Made by a program: the position numbers and the translations under genes
Source: NORP233 sp050186825
Lineage (GTDB): Bacteria; Planctomycetota; J058
NCBI GenBank assembly: GCA_050186825.1
Contig: JBFWYD010000055.1
Location: forward strand, 8,577-72,576
DNA length: 64,000 nucleotides
Direction: 5' to 3'
The notes under the pieces: generated by a model
What the model was told of the DNA's origin: nothing
Seen by the model: only the letters and a program-made list of their open reading frames with translations
Database searches by the model: none
Part shown: piece by piece, positions 25,502 to 33,647 of the stretch
Layout: the number at the start of each line of letters is the position of its first letter
How positions within the stretch are numbered: the first letter of the stretch is position 1

Positions 25502-25620
25502 CGCGGCGTAGGTGGCAGTGGCTGCTGGCTTTCGGCCACCTCCTCCCGCGCCCCCCTTGTTCGCTGGACCCTCAGGGGGTCCCACTCGAGCGGCGCGGCG
25601 ACCCGGCAACCGAGGTCCGA

Positions 25621-26976
25621 ATGAGCGAGGACTACCTCGACCGATCCGATGATCAGGGCGGCCGCCGCGGTCGCCGGCGGCGGCGCCGCCGCCGCGGACG
25701 CGGCGGGCAGGACGGCGCGCCGCGCGAGGGCGAGGAGCGCGGCGAGCGGCCCGAGCGCGGCCGGGACCGGGAGCGGGGCGACCGGGATCGGGGCGACCGG
25801 GGAGATCGGGATCGCGGAGATCGGGGCGGCGGGCGCCAGGAGGGCGGCGGCGAGGGCTTCGAGGACGTCGAGGGCCTGCTGGTCGTCACCAAGGAGGGCT
25901 TCGGCTTCCTCCGCCAGCGCAAGAACAGCTACCTGGCCGGCAGCGGCGACGTGTTCGTGCCCTCCGGCCTGATCCAGCGCTACCGGCTGCGGGCCGGCCA
26001 GTACGTGGCGGGGGCGCTCGGGCGCGGCCGGCGGGGCAAGCGCAAGCGCCCGCTCGAGCGGGTGGACACGGTCGACGACCTGTCCCCCGCGGAGGCCTCG
26101 GGCCGCCCGCGCCACCAGCACCTGACCTCGATCGACCCCACCCGGCGGATCTTCTTCGAGACCAAGGACGGGGATCAAACCCTGCGCGTGATCGACCTGG
26201 TCACGCCGATGGGCTTCGGCCAGCGCTCGCTGGTCGTGGCCCCGCCCCGGACCGGCAAGACGGTGATCCTGCACAAGATCGCCAACGCCATCGGCGAGAA
26301 CCATCCCGAGGCGAAGGTGATCGTGCTGCTCGTCGACGAGCGCCCGGAGGAGGTCACCGACTTCCGCCGCACCTGCAAGAACGCCGAGGTCGTGGCCAGC
26401 TCCCTCGACATGGACGCCTCGGCCCACGTGGCGATCGTGGAGGTGATCCTCCAGCGCGTGCGCCGCCTGGCCGAGGCCGGCCACGACGTGGTCGTGCTCA
26501 CCGATTCGCTCACGCGCATGGCGCGCGCCTTCAACACCGAACGCGGCCGCAGCGGCCGCACGCTCACGGGCGGCCTGGACTCGACCGCGATGCAGAAGCC
26601 GCGCGAGTTCTTCGGCGCCGCCCGCGCCTTCGAGGAGGGCGGCTCGATCACCAACATCGCGACCGTGCTGGTGGACACCGGCTCGAAGATGGACCAGGTG
26701 ATCTTCGAGGAGTTCAAGGGCACGGGGAACTGCGAGCTGGTGCTCAACCGTGACCTCGCCGACCTGCGCATCTTCCCCTCGATCAACGTCAAGGACTCGG
26801 GGACCCGCAAGGAGGAGAAGCTGCGCGACCCGCAGGAGTACCAGCTGATCACCCTGCTGCGGCGCGGGCTGCTGCGCTTCAGCAACCAGCGGATCATGGA
26901 GCAGCTGCTCAAGCAGACGCGGCAGACGCGGAGCAACGCGGAGCTGCTGCTGATGCTGAACAAGCAAATGGCCTAG
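25621..26976 (+). CDS. rho: Transcription termination factor Rho
   Basis: A 451-aa hexameric RNA helicase. The N-terminal ~85 residues are an Arg/Gly/Asp insertion (RRGRRRRRRRRGRGG, repeated RDRGDRG) typical of high-GC lineages and probably adding RNA contacts. Then the cold-shock-like RNA-binding domain (GFGFLRQRKNSYLAG, DVFVPSGLIQRYRLRAGQ) and the ATPase: Walker A APPRTGKT at ~207-214, LLVDERPEEVTDFRR, VVVLTDSLTRMARAFN, and the Q-/R-loop region ending NVKDSGTRKEE. Walker A has Arg-Thr in place of the common Lys-Ala. GAGG precedes the ATG. The stop is followed at once by a repeat array. Confidence 0.98.
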   Translation: MSEDYLDRSDDQGGRRGRRRRRRRRGRGGQDGAPREGEERGERPERGRDRERGDRDRGDRGDRDRGDRGGGRQEGGGEGFEDVEGLLVVTKEGFGFLRQRKNSYLAGSGDVFVPSGLIQRYRLRAGQYVAGALGRGRRGKRKRPLERVDTVDDLSPAEASGRPRHQHLTSIDPTRRIFFETKDGDQTLRVIDLVTPMGFGQRSLVVAPPRTGKTVILHKIANAIGENHPEAKVIVLLVDERPEEVTDFRRTCKNAEVVASSLDMDASAHVAIVEVILQRVRRLAEAGHDVVVLTDSLTRMARAFNTERGRSGRTLTGGLDSTAMQKPREFFGAARAFEEGGSITNIATVLVDTGSKMDQVIFEEFKGTGNCELVLNRDLADLRIFPSINVKDSGTRKEEKLRDPQEYQLITLLRRGLLRFSNQRIMEQLLKQTRQTRSNAELLLMLNKQMA

Positions 26977-27398
26977 GGGCCGAGCCCGAGTCCGAGACCG
27001 AGACCGCAGACGAAGCGCCATCGCACTCGAAGTCGCGCCCTCGCCCGATCCGGTGCCCTCTGCGTGCCTCTGCGATCTCTGCGCGCACTCACTCGGCTTC
27101 GCCGGCCCGGGCGGCCGCGACTGCCCGACGACACCTCGTCGTCCGACGAGTCCGGGTTCCGGGCCCCGGGTCGCGAGGGACTGCGAGGGCGTTGGACATC
27201 AGCGCAGAGCTCGCAGAGGCACGCAGAGGGCTCCACGACTGCCGCGGTCGCGGCTCCGCGGCCGGGATCGCTCCGACCCAGGCCGAATCCGAGACCAGTC
27301 CGAGTCCTGCCCGAAGCCGAGGGCGATCCTCGTCCTCGCGGGCTGCCGCTCCCCGCTCAGCGAGTAGACTCTGCGCCCCTGCACCAAGGAGACGCGCC
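26977..27398. other. 422-bp repeat-bearing gap between rho and the M3 peptidase gene
   Basis: Holds a short NCCGAG array at 26979-27002 (four units) and an inverted repeat with 29-bp arms (27056-27084 and 27202-27230, one mismatch) built from the CTCTGCGATCTCTGCGC core that recurs at 43 and 54 kb. A -10-like TAGACT lies at 27365-27370 and AAGGAG just before the prlC GTG. No gene is supported. Confidence 0.6.
27056..27230. repeat. Inverted repeat, 29-bp arms (42-bp family)
   Basis: 27056-27084 pairs with 27202-27230 at 28 of 29 positions. The right arm continues into GCGTTGGACATCAGCGCAGAG (from 27189), the same order of words as the 42-bp repeats at 43368-43409 and 54712-54753. Confidence 0.75.
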
Positions 27399-29456
27399 GT
27401 GACCGCTGACAACCCGCTCCTGGACCTCTCCGGGACCCCCCGCTTCCGCTCGATCAAGCCCGAGCACGTGGAGCCGGCCGTCAAGGCGCGGATCGCGGAG
27501 TACGAGGCCCTCCTCGAGCGGATCTTCGCGGACGACGCCTCGCCCACCTGGGAGTCCTACGTCCAGCCGCTCGAGCGGGCGGACGAGGCGCTGGGGCGGG
27601 CCTGGGGGCCCGTGGATCACCTGAACTCGGTCATGAACAGCGACGAGCTGCGGGCGGCCTACAAGGCGACCAAGCCGCTGCTCGTGGAGTTCATGGCGCG
27701 GCTCAGCCAGGACGAGCGGCTCTACGAGCGCACGCGGGCCGTGCTCGAGGGCGCCGAGGCCGCCGGGCTCGACCCGGTGCAGCGGCGCGTGCTCGAGCTC
27801 TCGGTGCGCGACTTCAAGCTGGCGGGCGTGGACCTGCCGCCCGAGAAGAAGCAGCGCTACCGCGAGATCCAGGTCGAGCTGGGGCAGCTCAGCACCGACT
27901 TCCAGGACCACCTGATCGACGAGGAGCGCGACTTCCGGCTGACCATCGAGGACCCGGCCGAGGTGGAGGGCCTGCCGCAGAGCCTGCTGGACCTGGCTCG
28001 GGCCAAGGCGCTCGAGGATGACCCCCAGGCCCCGGATGCCCGCTGGACCTTCACGCTCCAGGCGCCCTCGGTGGTCCCCTTCCTCCGCTTCCAGCCCAAG
28101 CGCGAGCTGCGCGAGCGGCTGTATCGGGCCTACGTGACCCGGGCCAGCGCGGGCGAGCGCGACAACGGGCCGCTGATCGACAAGACCCTGGCCCTGCGCG
28201 TGGAGCTGGCCGCGCTGCTCGGCTTCCAGAGCTACGCCGAGCTCTCGCTGGCGACCAAGATGGCGCGCTCGCCCGAGGAGGTGCTCGAGTTCCTGCGCGA
28301 CCTGGCCGGGAAGAGCAAGCCCTTCGGCGAGCGCGACGTCGAGGCCCTGCGCGCGCGGGCGCGCCAGGCCGGGGTGGACGACCTCCAGAGCTACGACGGC
28401 GCCTACTTCCGCGAGCTGCTCCGTCAGGAGCGCTTCGCCTTCTCGGACGAGGAGGTGCGCGAGTACTTCCCCGCGCCGCGCGCGCTGCAGGGGCTGTTCA
28501 CCGTGCTCGAGCGGCTCTACGGGATCAGCGTCGCGGACGTCACCGAGACCGAGGCCCACGAGACCTGGCACGACGACGTGCGCGTGCTGCGCGTCGACGA
28601 CGAGCAGGGGCTGGTCGGCTACCTGTTCTGCGACCTCTACGCGCGCGACGGCAAGCGCTCGGGCGCCTGGATGAACGAGTGCGTGTCGCGCAAGCGCCGC
28701 CCCGACGGCTCGGTCCAGAAGCCGGTGGCCTACCTGGTGTGCAACTTCACCAAGCCCACCGGGGACAAGCCCTCGCTCCTGCGCCACCAGGAGGTGGTCA
28801 CGCTCTTCCACGAGGCGGGGCACTGCCTGCACCACGTGCTGACGCGCGTCGACCACCGCCAGGTCTCGGGGATCAACGAGGTGCCCTGGGACGGGGTCGA
28901 GCTGCCCAGCCAGTTCCACGAGAACTGGGTGTGGCAGGCGGAGTCGCTGGCCTTGATCGCGGGCCACGAGGACACCGGCGCCCCGCTCCCGGAGGAGCTG
29001 CTCGCCAAGATGCTCGCCGCCAAGACCTACCAGGGCGGCGCCGACATGCTCCGCCAGCTCGAGTTCGCGCTCTTCGACCTCGAGCTGCACACCGGCTTCG
29101 TCCCGGGCGGGGAGCGCAGCGTGCAGGACGTGATCGACGGCGTGCGCGCCCAGGTCTCGCCGCTGCGCCCGCCGGCCTACGACCGCTTCCAGAACGGCTT
29201 CGCCCACATCTTCGCGGGCGGCTACGCCGCGGGCTACTACAGCTACAAGTGGGCCGAGGTGCTCGCGGCCGACGCCTTCAGCCGCTTCGAGGAGGAGGGC
29301 CTGTTCTCGCGCACGGCGGGGCGCGACTTCCTCGAGCACGTCCTCTCGCGCGGCGGCTCGGGCGAGCTGATGGACCTCTACCGCGCCTTCCGCGGGCGCG
29401 AGCCGACGGCCGAGGCGCTGCTGCGCCACTCGGGCCTGGTCGCCAGCTCCTCGTAG
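27399..29456 (+). CDS. prlC: M3-family metallopeptidase (oligopeptidase A-like)
   Basis: 685 aa from the GTG at 27399, which has AAGGAG 7 nt upstream; reading further 5' enters the repeat region. The zinc site is intact: H471-E-A-G-H475 in FHEAGHCLHH, with the third ligand Glu expected in the helix that includes ELPSQFHENWVW. The N-terminus FRSIKPEHVEPAVKARIAEYE and the RQLEFALFDLELHTGF segment are typical of oligopeptidase A/Dcp. The enzyme cuts short peptides in the cytoplasm, including cleaved signal peptides. The symbol is by family similarity. Confidence 0.93.
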   Translation: MTADNPLLDLSGTPRFRSIKPEHVEPAVKARIAEYEALLERIFADDASPTWESYVQPLERADEALGRAWGPVDHLNSVMNSDELRAAYKATKPLLVEFMARLSQDERLYERTRAVLEGAEAAGLDPVQRRVLELSVRDFKLAGVDLPPEKKQRYREIQVELGQLSTDFQDHLIDEERDFRLTIEDPAEVEGLPQSLLDLARAKALEDDPQAPDARWTFTLQAPSVVPFLRFQPKRELRERLYRAYVTRASAGERDNGPLIDKTLALRVELAALLGFQSYAELSLATKMARSPEEVLEFLRDLAGKSKPFGERDVEALRARARQAGVDDLQSYDGAYFRELLRQERFAFSDEEVREYFPAPRALQGLFTVLERLYGISVADVTETEAHETWHDDVRVLRVDDEQGLVGYLFCDLYARDGKRSGAWMNECVSRKRRPDGSVQKPVAYLVCNFTKPTGDKPSLLRHQEVVTLFHEAGHCLHHVLTRVDHRQVSGINEVPWDGVELPSQFHENWVWQAESLALIAGHEDTGAPLPEELLAKMLAAKTYQGGADMLRQLEFALFDLELHTGFVPGGERSVQDVIDGVRAQVSPLRPPAYDRFQNGFAHIFAGGYAAGYYSYKWAEVLAADAFSRFEEEGLFSRTAGRDFLEHVLSRGGSGELMDLYRAFRGREPTAEALLRHSGLVASSS

Positions 29457-29527
29457 GCGCGTCCCACCTGTGTGACCGCGCGGGCGCGGGGTGGAACCGC
29501 GCCCGCGGCTGAGCGATCCTCGTCCGC

Positions 29528-31798
29528 GTGGAGCCCCAGACCGCACCGCCCGCCGGAGACCCGACCGAGGCCAAGGCCCCGGCGCCCGAGGCCTCCGAGC
29601 CCAGCGCCGCGGGCGATCTGTGGGGCGCCCTGGCCTCGATGCTCGTGGCGCTGCCCTCGGCGATCGCCTTCGGGGTCCTGGTCTTCACCCCCCTCGGCAA
29701 GGAATTCGTCGCCGCGGGGGCGCTGGCGGGCGCGCTCGGGGCCGCGGCGCTGGGGCTGACCGCGCCCTTCATCGGGCGCAACGGCGGCTTCGTCACGGCG
29801 CCCTGCGCGCCGGCCGCCGCGGTGATGTCGGGCTTCGCCGCCGCGATGGTCGCGGCCGGCACCGAGCCGCCGCGGCTGATGGCGCTGATGGTGCTCGTGG
29901 CCCTGCTCGCGGCCGCCTTCCAGGTCCTGGCCGGGCTGGTCCGCCTCGGCCGCCTGATCAAGTTCCTCCCCTACCAGGTGGTCAGCGGCTACCTCTCGGG
30001 CGTGGCGGTGATCATCGCCCTCGGCCAGCTCCCCAAGCTCCTGGGGGCGCAGGCGGGCAAGCATCTGGGCGAGACGCTGCGCGACCCGGGCCTGTGGCGC
30101 TGGGAGGGGATCGTGGTCGGCCTGGTGACGATCGCGGTCACGGCCGGAGCGCCGCGCCTGACCCGCAAGGTGCCCGCCGCGATCCTCGGCCTGTTGGCGG
30201 GCGTGGTCGCCTACGGCGCGATCGCCGTCTTTCGCCCCGAGCTGCGCAGCCTCGCGGGGAACGCGCTGGTGATCGGGCCGCTGGGCTCCGAGCTGGGGCA
30301 GCTCTGGGCGCAGACCGCCGCGCGCGCGCGCGGCGTGACCGCGCTCCACGTCTCGGACATCGCCCTGGTCCTCGGGACCGCGGCCACGCTCGCGGCCCTG
30401 CTCTCCATCGACACCCTCAAGACCGGGGTCGTGCTCGAGGCGCTGACGCGCCGGCAGACCGACTCCAACCGCGAGCTCGTGGGCCAGGGCGTGGCCAACG
30501 CCGTCTCGGCGCTCGTGGGCGGGATGCCAGGCGCCGGGACGATGGGACCCACGCTGGTCAACGTGACCAGCGGCGGGCGCACCCCGCGCTCGGGGCTGTT
30601 CGAGGGCGCGCTCTGCGCGCTGGCCTTCCTGGCCCTGAGCGGCCTGATCGCCTGGGTCCCGATCGGGGCCCTGGCGGGGATCCTCCTGGTCGTCGCCTTC
30701 AAGATGTTCGACTGGCAGATCTTCGGCCTGCTGCGCAATCCGGAGACGCGCCTCGACTTCGCGGTCATCGCGGCCGTGATCCTGGTGGCGGAGACCGTGG
30801 GCCTGATCCAGGCCTCGGTCACGGGCGTGGCGCTGGCGGTCCTCCTGTTCATCCGGGCCCAGGCCGGCGGCTCGGTGATCCTGCGCCGGCGCGACCTGAG
30901 CAAGGTCGCCTCGCGCGTGCGGCGCCTCGAGGACGCGCGCCGGCTCCTCGATCGGCACGGGTCGCAGGGGCTCCTGGTCGAGCTCCAGGGCGATCTGTTC
31001 TTCGGCACCACCGACCAGCTCCGCTCGGAGCTGGCCGAGGACGTGGCCACGCGGCGATACATCCTGCTCGACCTGCGGCGGGTGCAGTCGGTCGACTACA
31101 CCGGCGCGCACCTGCTCCACATCCTCCAGGAGCAGCTCGCCGAGCGCGGCGGGACGCTGCTCCTGGCGGGGCTCCCCTCGAGCATGCCCACCCGCCAGGA
31201 CATCCAGCGCTACCTCGGCCACCTCGGCCTGTTCCAGGAGGGCGAGCACGAGCCCATCCCGGTGCACGAGACCCGCGACGGCGCGCTGGAGTGGATGGAG
31301 GAGCGCGTGCTCGAGGACGCGGGCTGGACGCGCCCCGCCGCGAGCGCGCCGCCGCTGGGCCTGCGCGAGGTCGAGCTGTTCCGCGAGTTCGACGAGCCCA
31401 CCCTGGCGCGGATCGGCGAGGCGGGGAAGGAGCTCCAGCTCGCCTCCGACCAGCAGCTCTTCGCCCAGGGCGACCAGGGGGACGAGCTCTACCTGGTGCT
31501 CGCGGGCGGGCTCGACGTCTACCTCCCCCTGCCCGGGGGCAAGCGGCACCACGTGGCCACCATCGAGCGGGGCGACTACGTGGGCGAGGTCCTGTTCCTC
31601 GACCGCGGCGGGATGCGCACCGCGACCGCGGTCGCGCGCAAGGACACCCGGCTGCTCGAGCTCTCGCGCGCGCGCTTCAACGAGGTCGCCATGACCGACG
31701 CCCTGATCCCGGCCAAGGTCTTCGCCCGCCTGGCCCGCGGCGTGTCGCGGCGGCTCCGCTCCGCCGACGCGGAGCTGCGCGCACTCGAGGAGCGCTAG
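29528..31798 (+). CDS. SulP-family anion transporter with STAS and cNMP-binding domains
   Basis: 756 aa from a GTG. The N-terminal ~460 residues form a multi-pass SulP transporter (SMLVALPSAIAFGVLVFTPLG, AGFAAAM segments, FLPYQVVSGYLSGVAVII, and the signature GGMPGAGTMGPTLVNVTSGGRT). A STAS domain follows at ~478-575 (LLVELQGDLFFGTTDQL, LLDLRRVQSVDYTGAHLL), where SulP proteins are regulated, then a cyclic-nucleotide-binding domain at ~615-735 (LFAQGDQGDELYLVLAGGLDV, GDYVGEVLFLDRGGMRTATAVA). The substrate may be sulfate, bicarbonate or another anion. The cNMP domain suggests gating by cAMP/cGMP, although GEVLFLDRGG lacks the usual RxA-type phosphate motif. Confidence 0.92.
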   Translation: MEPQTAPPAGDPTEAKAPAPEASEPSAAGDLWGALASMLVALPSAIAFGVLVFTPLGKEFVAAGALAGALGAAALGLTAPFIGRNGGFVTAPCAPAAAVMSGFAAAMVAAGTEPPRLMALMVLVALLAAAFQVLAGLVRLGRLIKFLPYQVVSGYLSGVAVIIALGQLPKLLGAQAGKHLGETLRDPGLWRWEGIVVGLVTIAVTAGAPRLTRKVPAAILGLLAGVVAYGAIAVFRPELRSLAGNALVIGPLGSELGQLWAQTAARARGVTALHVSDIALVLGTAATLAALLSIDTLKTGVVLEALTRRQTDSNRELVGQGVANAVSALVGGMPGAGTMGPTLVNVTSGGRTPRSGLFEGALCALAFLALSGLIAWVPIGALAGILLVVAFKMFDWQIFGLLRNPETRLDFAVIAAVILVAETVGLIQASVTGVALAVLLFIRAQAGGSVILRRRDLSKVASRVRRLEDARRLLDRHGSQGLLVELQGDLFFGTTDQLRSELAEDVATRRYILLDLRRVQSVDYTGAHLLHILQEQLAERGGTLLLAGLPSSMPTRQDIQRYLGHLGLFQEGEHEPIPVHETRDGALEWMEERVLEDAGWTRPAASAPPLGLREVELFREFDEPTLARIGEAGKELQLASDQQLFAQGDQGDELYLVLAGGLDVYLPLPGGKRHHVATIERGDYVGEVLFLDRGGMRTATAVARKDTRLLELSRARFNEVAMTDALIPAKVFARLARGVSRRLRSADAELRALEER

Positions 31799-31941
31799 CT
31801 CGCGGACCTCGGCCCGGCGGCGTGGCGTCACTGCGCCGACCGCTCGAGCGGGCAGCGCTGCCGGCCGCCCGACCCAGCCGCGCCGCCGAGCTCGCGTCGG
31901 AGTGACGCGCGAGCCCGGCCGCCCCGGGGTATCGTCCCGCC

Positions 31942-32931
31942 ATGGGCGCCGAGTCCTCGAACGGCTTGCTGATCCTGATCCCGATCTACGACGACTGGGC
32001 CTCGATCGGGCTGCTGCTGCCCCTGCTGGACGAAGCGCTCGCGCCGCTGGACCGGCCCGCGCGGGTGCTGCTGATCGACGACGGGTCGACCCAGCCGCGG
32101 CCGGCCTCGCTGCAAGAGCTCCCGCTGCGGCAGATCGTGGGCGTGGACTGCCTGCGGCTGCGGCGCAACATGGGCCACCAGCGCGCGATCGCGATCGCGA
32201 TCGCCTACGCCGAGGCGCAGGCGCGGCCGGCTGTCGTGGTCGTGATGGACAGCGACGGGGAGGACCTCCCGCAGGACGTGCCGCGCCTGGTCCAGGAGCT
32301 CGAGCGCGAGGCGAAGCCGGGGATCGTGTTCGCGGAGCGGCGGCGACGCTCCGAGCAGCTGCTGTTCAAGACGGGCTATCACACCTACCGGCTGCTGCAC
32401 CGGATCCTCACGGGGATCCCGGTGCGGGTCGGCAACTTCAGCGCGGTCTCGGGCGAGATCCTCTCGCAGCTCGTGGTCGTCTCGGAGCTCTGGAACCACT
32501 ACGCCGCGGCGGTGTTCCAGTCACGCCTGCCCTATCGCATGATCCCGACCGCGCGCGGCGAGCGGCTGGACGGCCAGTCCAAGATGAGCTTCGTCGGGCA
32601 CGTGCTGCACGGACTGCGCGCGCTCTCGGTGCACGGCGAGCTGGTCGGGGTGCGGCTCCTGGTCGGGTCCTCGCTCCTGTTCGCCCTGACCTTCGCCGTG
32701 GGGGTGGCCGGCGCCGCCTTGCTCGGCTGGCTGGGCCGGGCCCCGGGGCCCGTCGAGCTGGGGCTGTTCCTGGGCACCCTGTTCATCCTCTTCCAGACCG
32801 TGTTCCTGGTGGGGACCCTGGCCCTGATGTTCCTCCAGCAGCGCAGCCAGGCCTCGTTCCTCCCCGTGCGCGACTACGCCTACTACGTGGAGTCCTGCGT
32901 CCCCGTTCAGGGCGCTGGAGGTGAGGGCTGA
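31942..32931 (+). CDS. GT2 glycosyltransferase with two membrane segments (GtrB/DPM-like)
   Basis: 329 aa. A GT-A domain (ILIPIYDDWASI, VLLIDDGSTQ, RNMGHQRAIAIAIAYAE, MDSDGEDLP with the D-x-D metal site) is followed by two C-terminal transmembrane helices (~246-272, 278-304). This is the layout of polyprenyl-phosphate sugar transferases such as GtrB and dolichol-phosphate mannose synthase. It is the first gene of a coupled operon with a methyltransferase and a GT-C membrane protein, so the set likely builds and transfers a lipid-linked sugar. Confidence 0.9.
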   Translation: MGAESSNGLLILIPIYDDWASIGLLLPLLDEALAPLDRPARVLLIDDGSTQPRPASLQELPLRQIVGVDCLRLRRNMGHQRAIAIAIAYAEAQARPAVVVVMDSDGEDLPQDVPRLVQELEREAKPGIVFAERRRRSEQLLFKTGYHTYRLLHRILTGIPVRVGNFSAVSGEILSQLVVVSELWNHYAAAVFQSRLPYRMIPTARGERLDGQSKMSFVGHVLHGLRALSVHGELVGVRLLVGSSLLFALTFAVGVAGAALLGWLGRAPGPVELGLFLGTLFILFQTVFLVGTLALMFLQQRSQASFLPVRDYAYYVESCVPVQGAGGEG

Positions 32932-33647
32932 GCGGCTCGACCTACGTCGGCGACGAGCTCGAGCTCTTCCAGGCGGCCACCAACTGGAAGCGATACCTGC
33001 GCCGCTGGACCGCCCCGGCCCTGCGTGGCTCGGTGCTCGAGGTCGGGGCGGGGATCGGGGCCACGACCCGCGCGCTCTGCGACGGGCGACAGCGAGAGTG
33101 GGTCGCCCTCGAGCCGGACCCCGAGCTAGCCGAGCGGTGTCGGGCCTCGTTCGCGAGCGAGCCGCTCTCCCCCGCGCCCGAGGTCGTGAACGGAGCCCTG
33201 GCCGCGATCCCCGCCGAGCCGCGCTTCGACGCGATCCTCTACGTGGACGTCCTCGAGCACATCGAGGCCGATCGGGCCGAGCTCGCGGAGGCGGCGCGTC
33301 GCCTCCGCCCGGGCGGGGCGCTGGTGGTGATCTCGCCTGCGCACGGCTGGCTCTACACCGAGTTCGACCGCCGGATCGGGCACCACCGCCGCTACACGGC
33401 GAGCAGCCTGCTGGAGCTGACGCCCGCGGGGCTGGAGGTCGCGCGCTGCCACTACCTCGACTCGGTCGGGCTGCTCGCCTCGCTCGGCAACCGGGTGCTG
33501 CTCCGGCGCGGGCTCCCCAGCCCCTCGCAGCTGTGGGTGTGGGACCGCCTGATGGTCCCGCTCTCGCGGGGCCTCGACCGGGTGCTGTGCCACGGTCTGG
33601 GCAAGACGATCGCGGTCGAGTGGCGCAGGCCCGGCGGCGCGGTGTGA
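32928..33647 (+). CDS. Class I SAM-dependent methyltransferase (probable CTG start)
   Basis: About 239 aa. The SAM fold is clear: LEVGAGIGATTRAL, ALEPDPELAERC, FDAILYVDVLEHI, LRPGGALVVISPAH. The family begins before the first GTG in frame (33033), with YVGDELELFQAATNWKRYL, and an in-frame stop lies at 32922-32924. The only start that keeps this N-terminus is CTG at 32928, which overlaps the GT2 stop (CTGA) and has GAGGTGAGG just upstream. It lies between two glycan genes and ends in a GTGA overlap with the next, so it probably methylates the glycan or its lipid carrier. Confidence 0.82.
   Translation: MSGSTYVGDELELFQAATNWKRYLRRWTAPALRGSVLEVGAGIGATTRALCDGRQREWVALEPDPELAERCRASFASEPLSPAPEVVNGALAAIPAEPRFDAILYVDVLEHIEADRAELAEAARRLRPGGALVVISPAHGWLYTEFDRRIGHHRRYTASSLLELTPAGLEVARCHYLDSVGLLASLGNRVLLRRGLPSPSQLWVWDRLMVPLSRGLDRVLCHGLGKTIAVEWRRPGGAV

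Noticed and set aside
27365..27370. TAGACT as the -10 of a prlC promoter
   Set aside because: The sequence 17 bp upstream (GCTGCC) is a poor -35, so it is not listed as a promoter.
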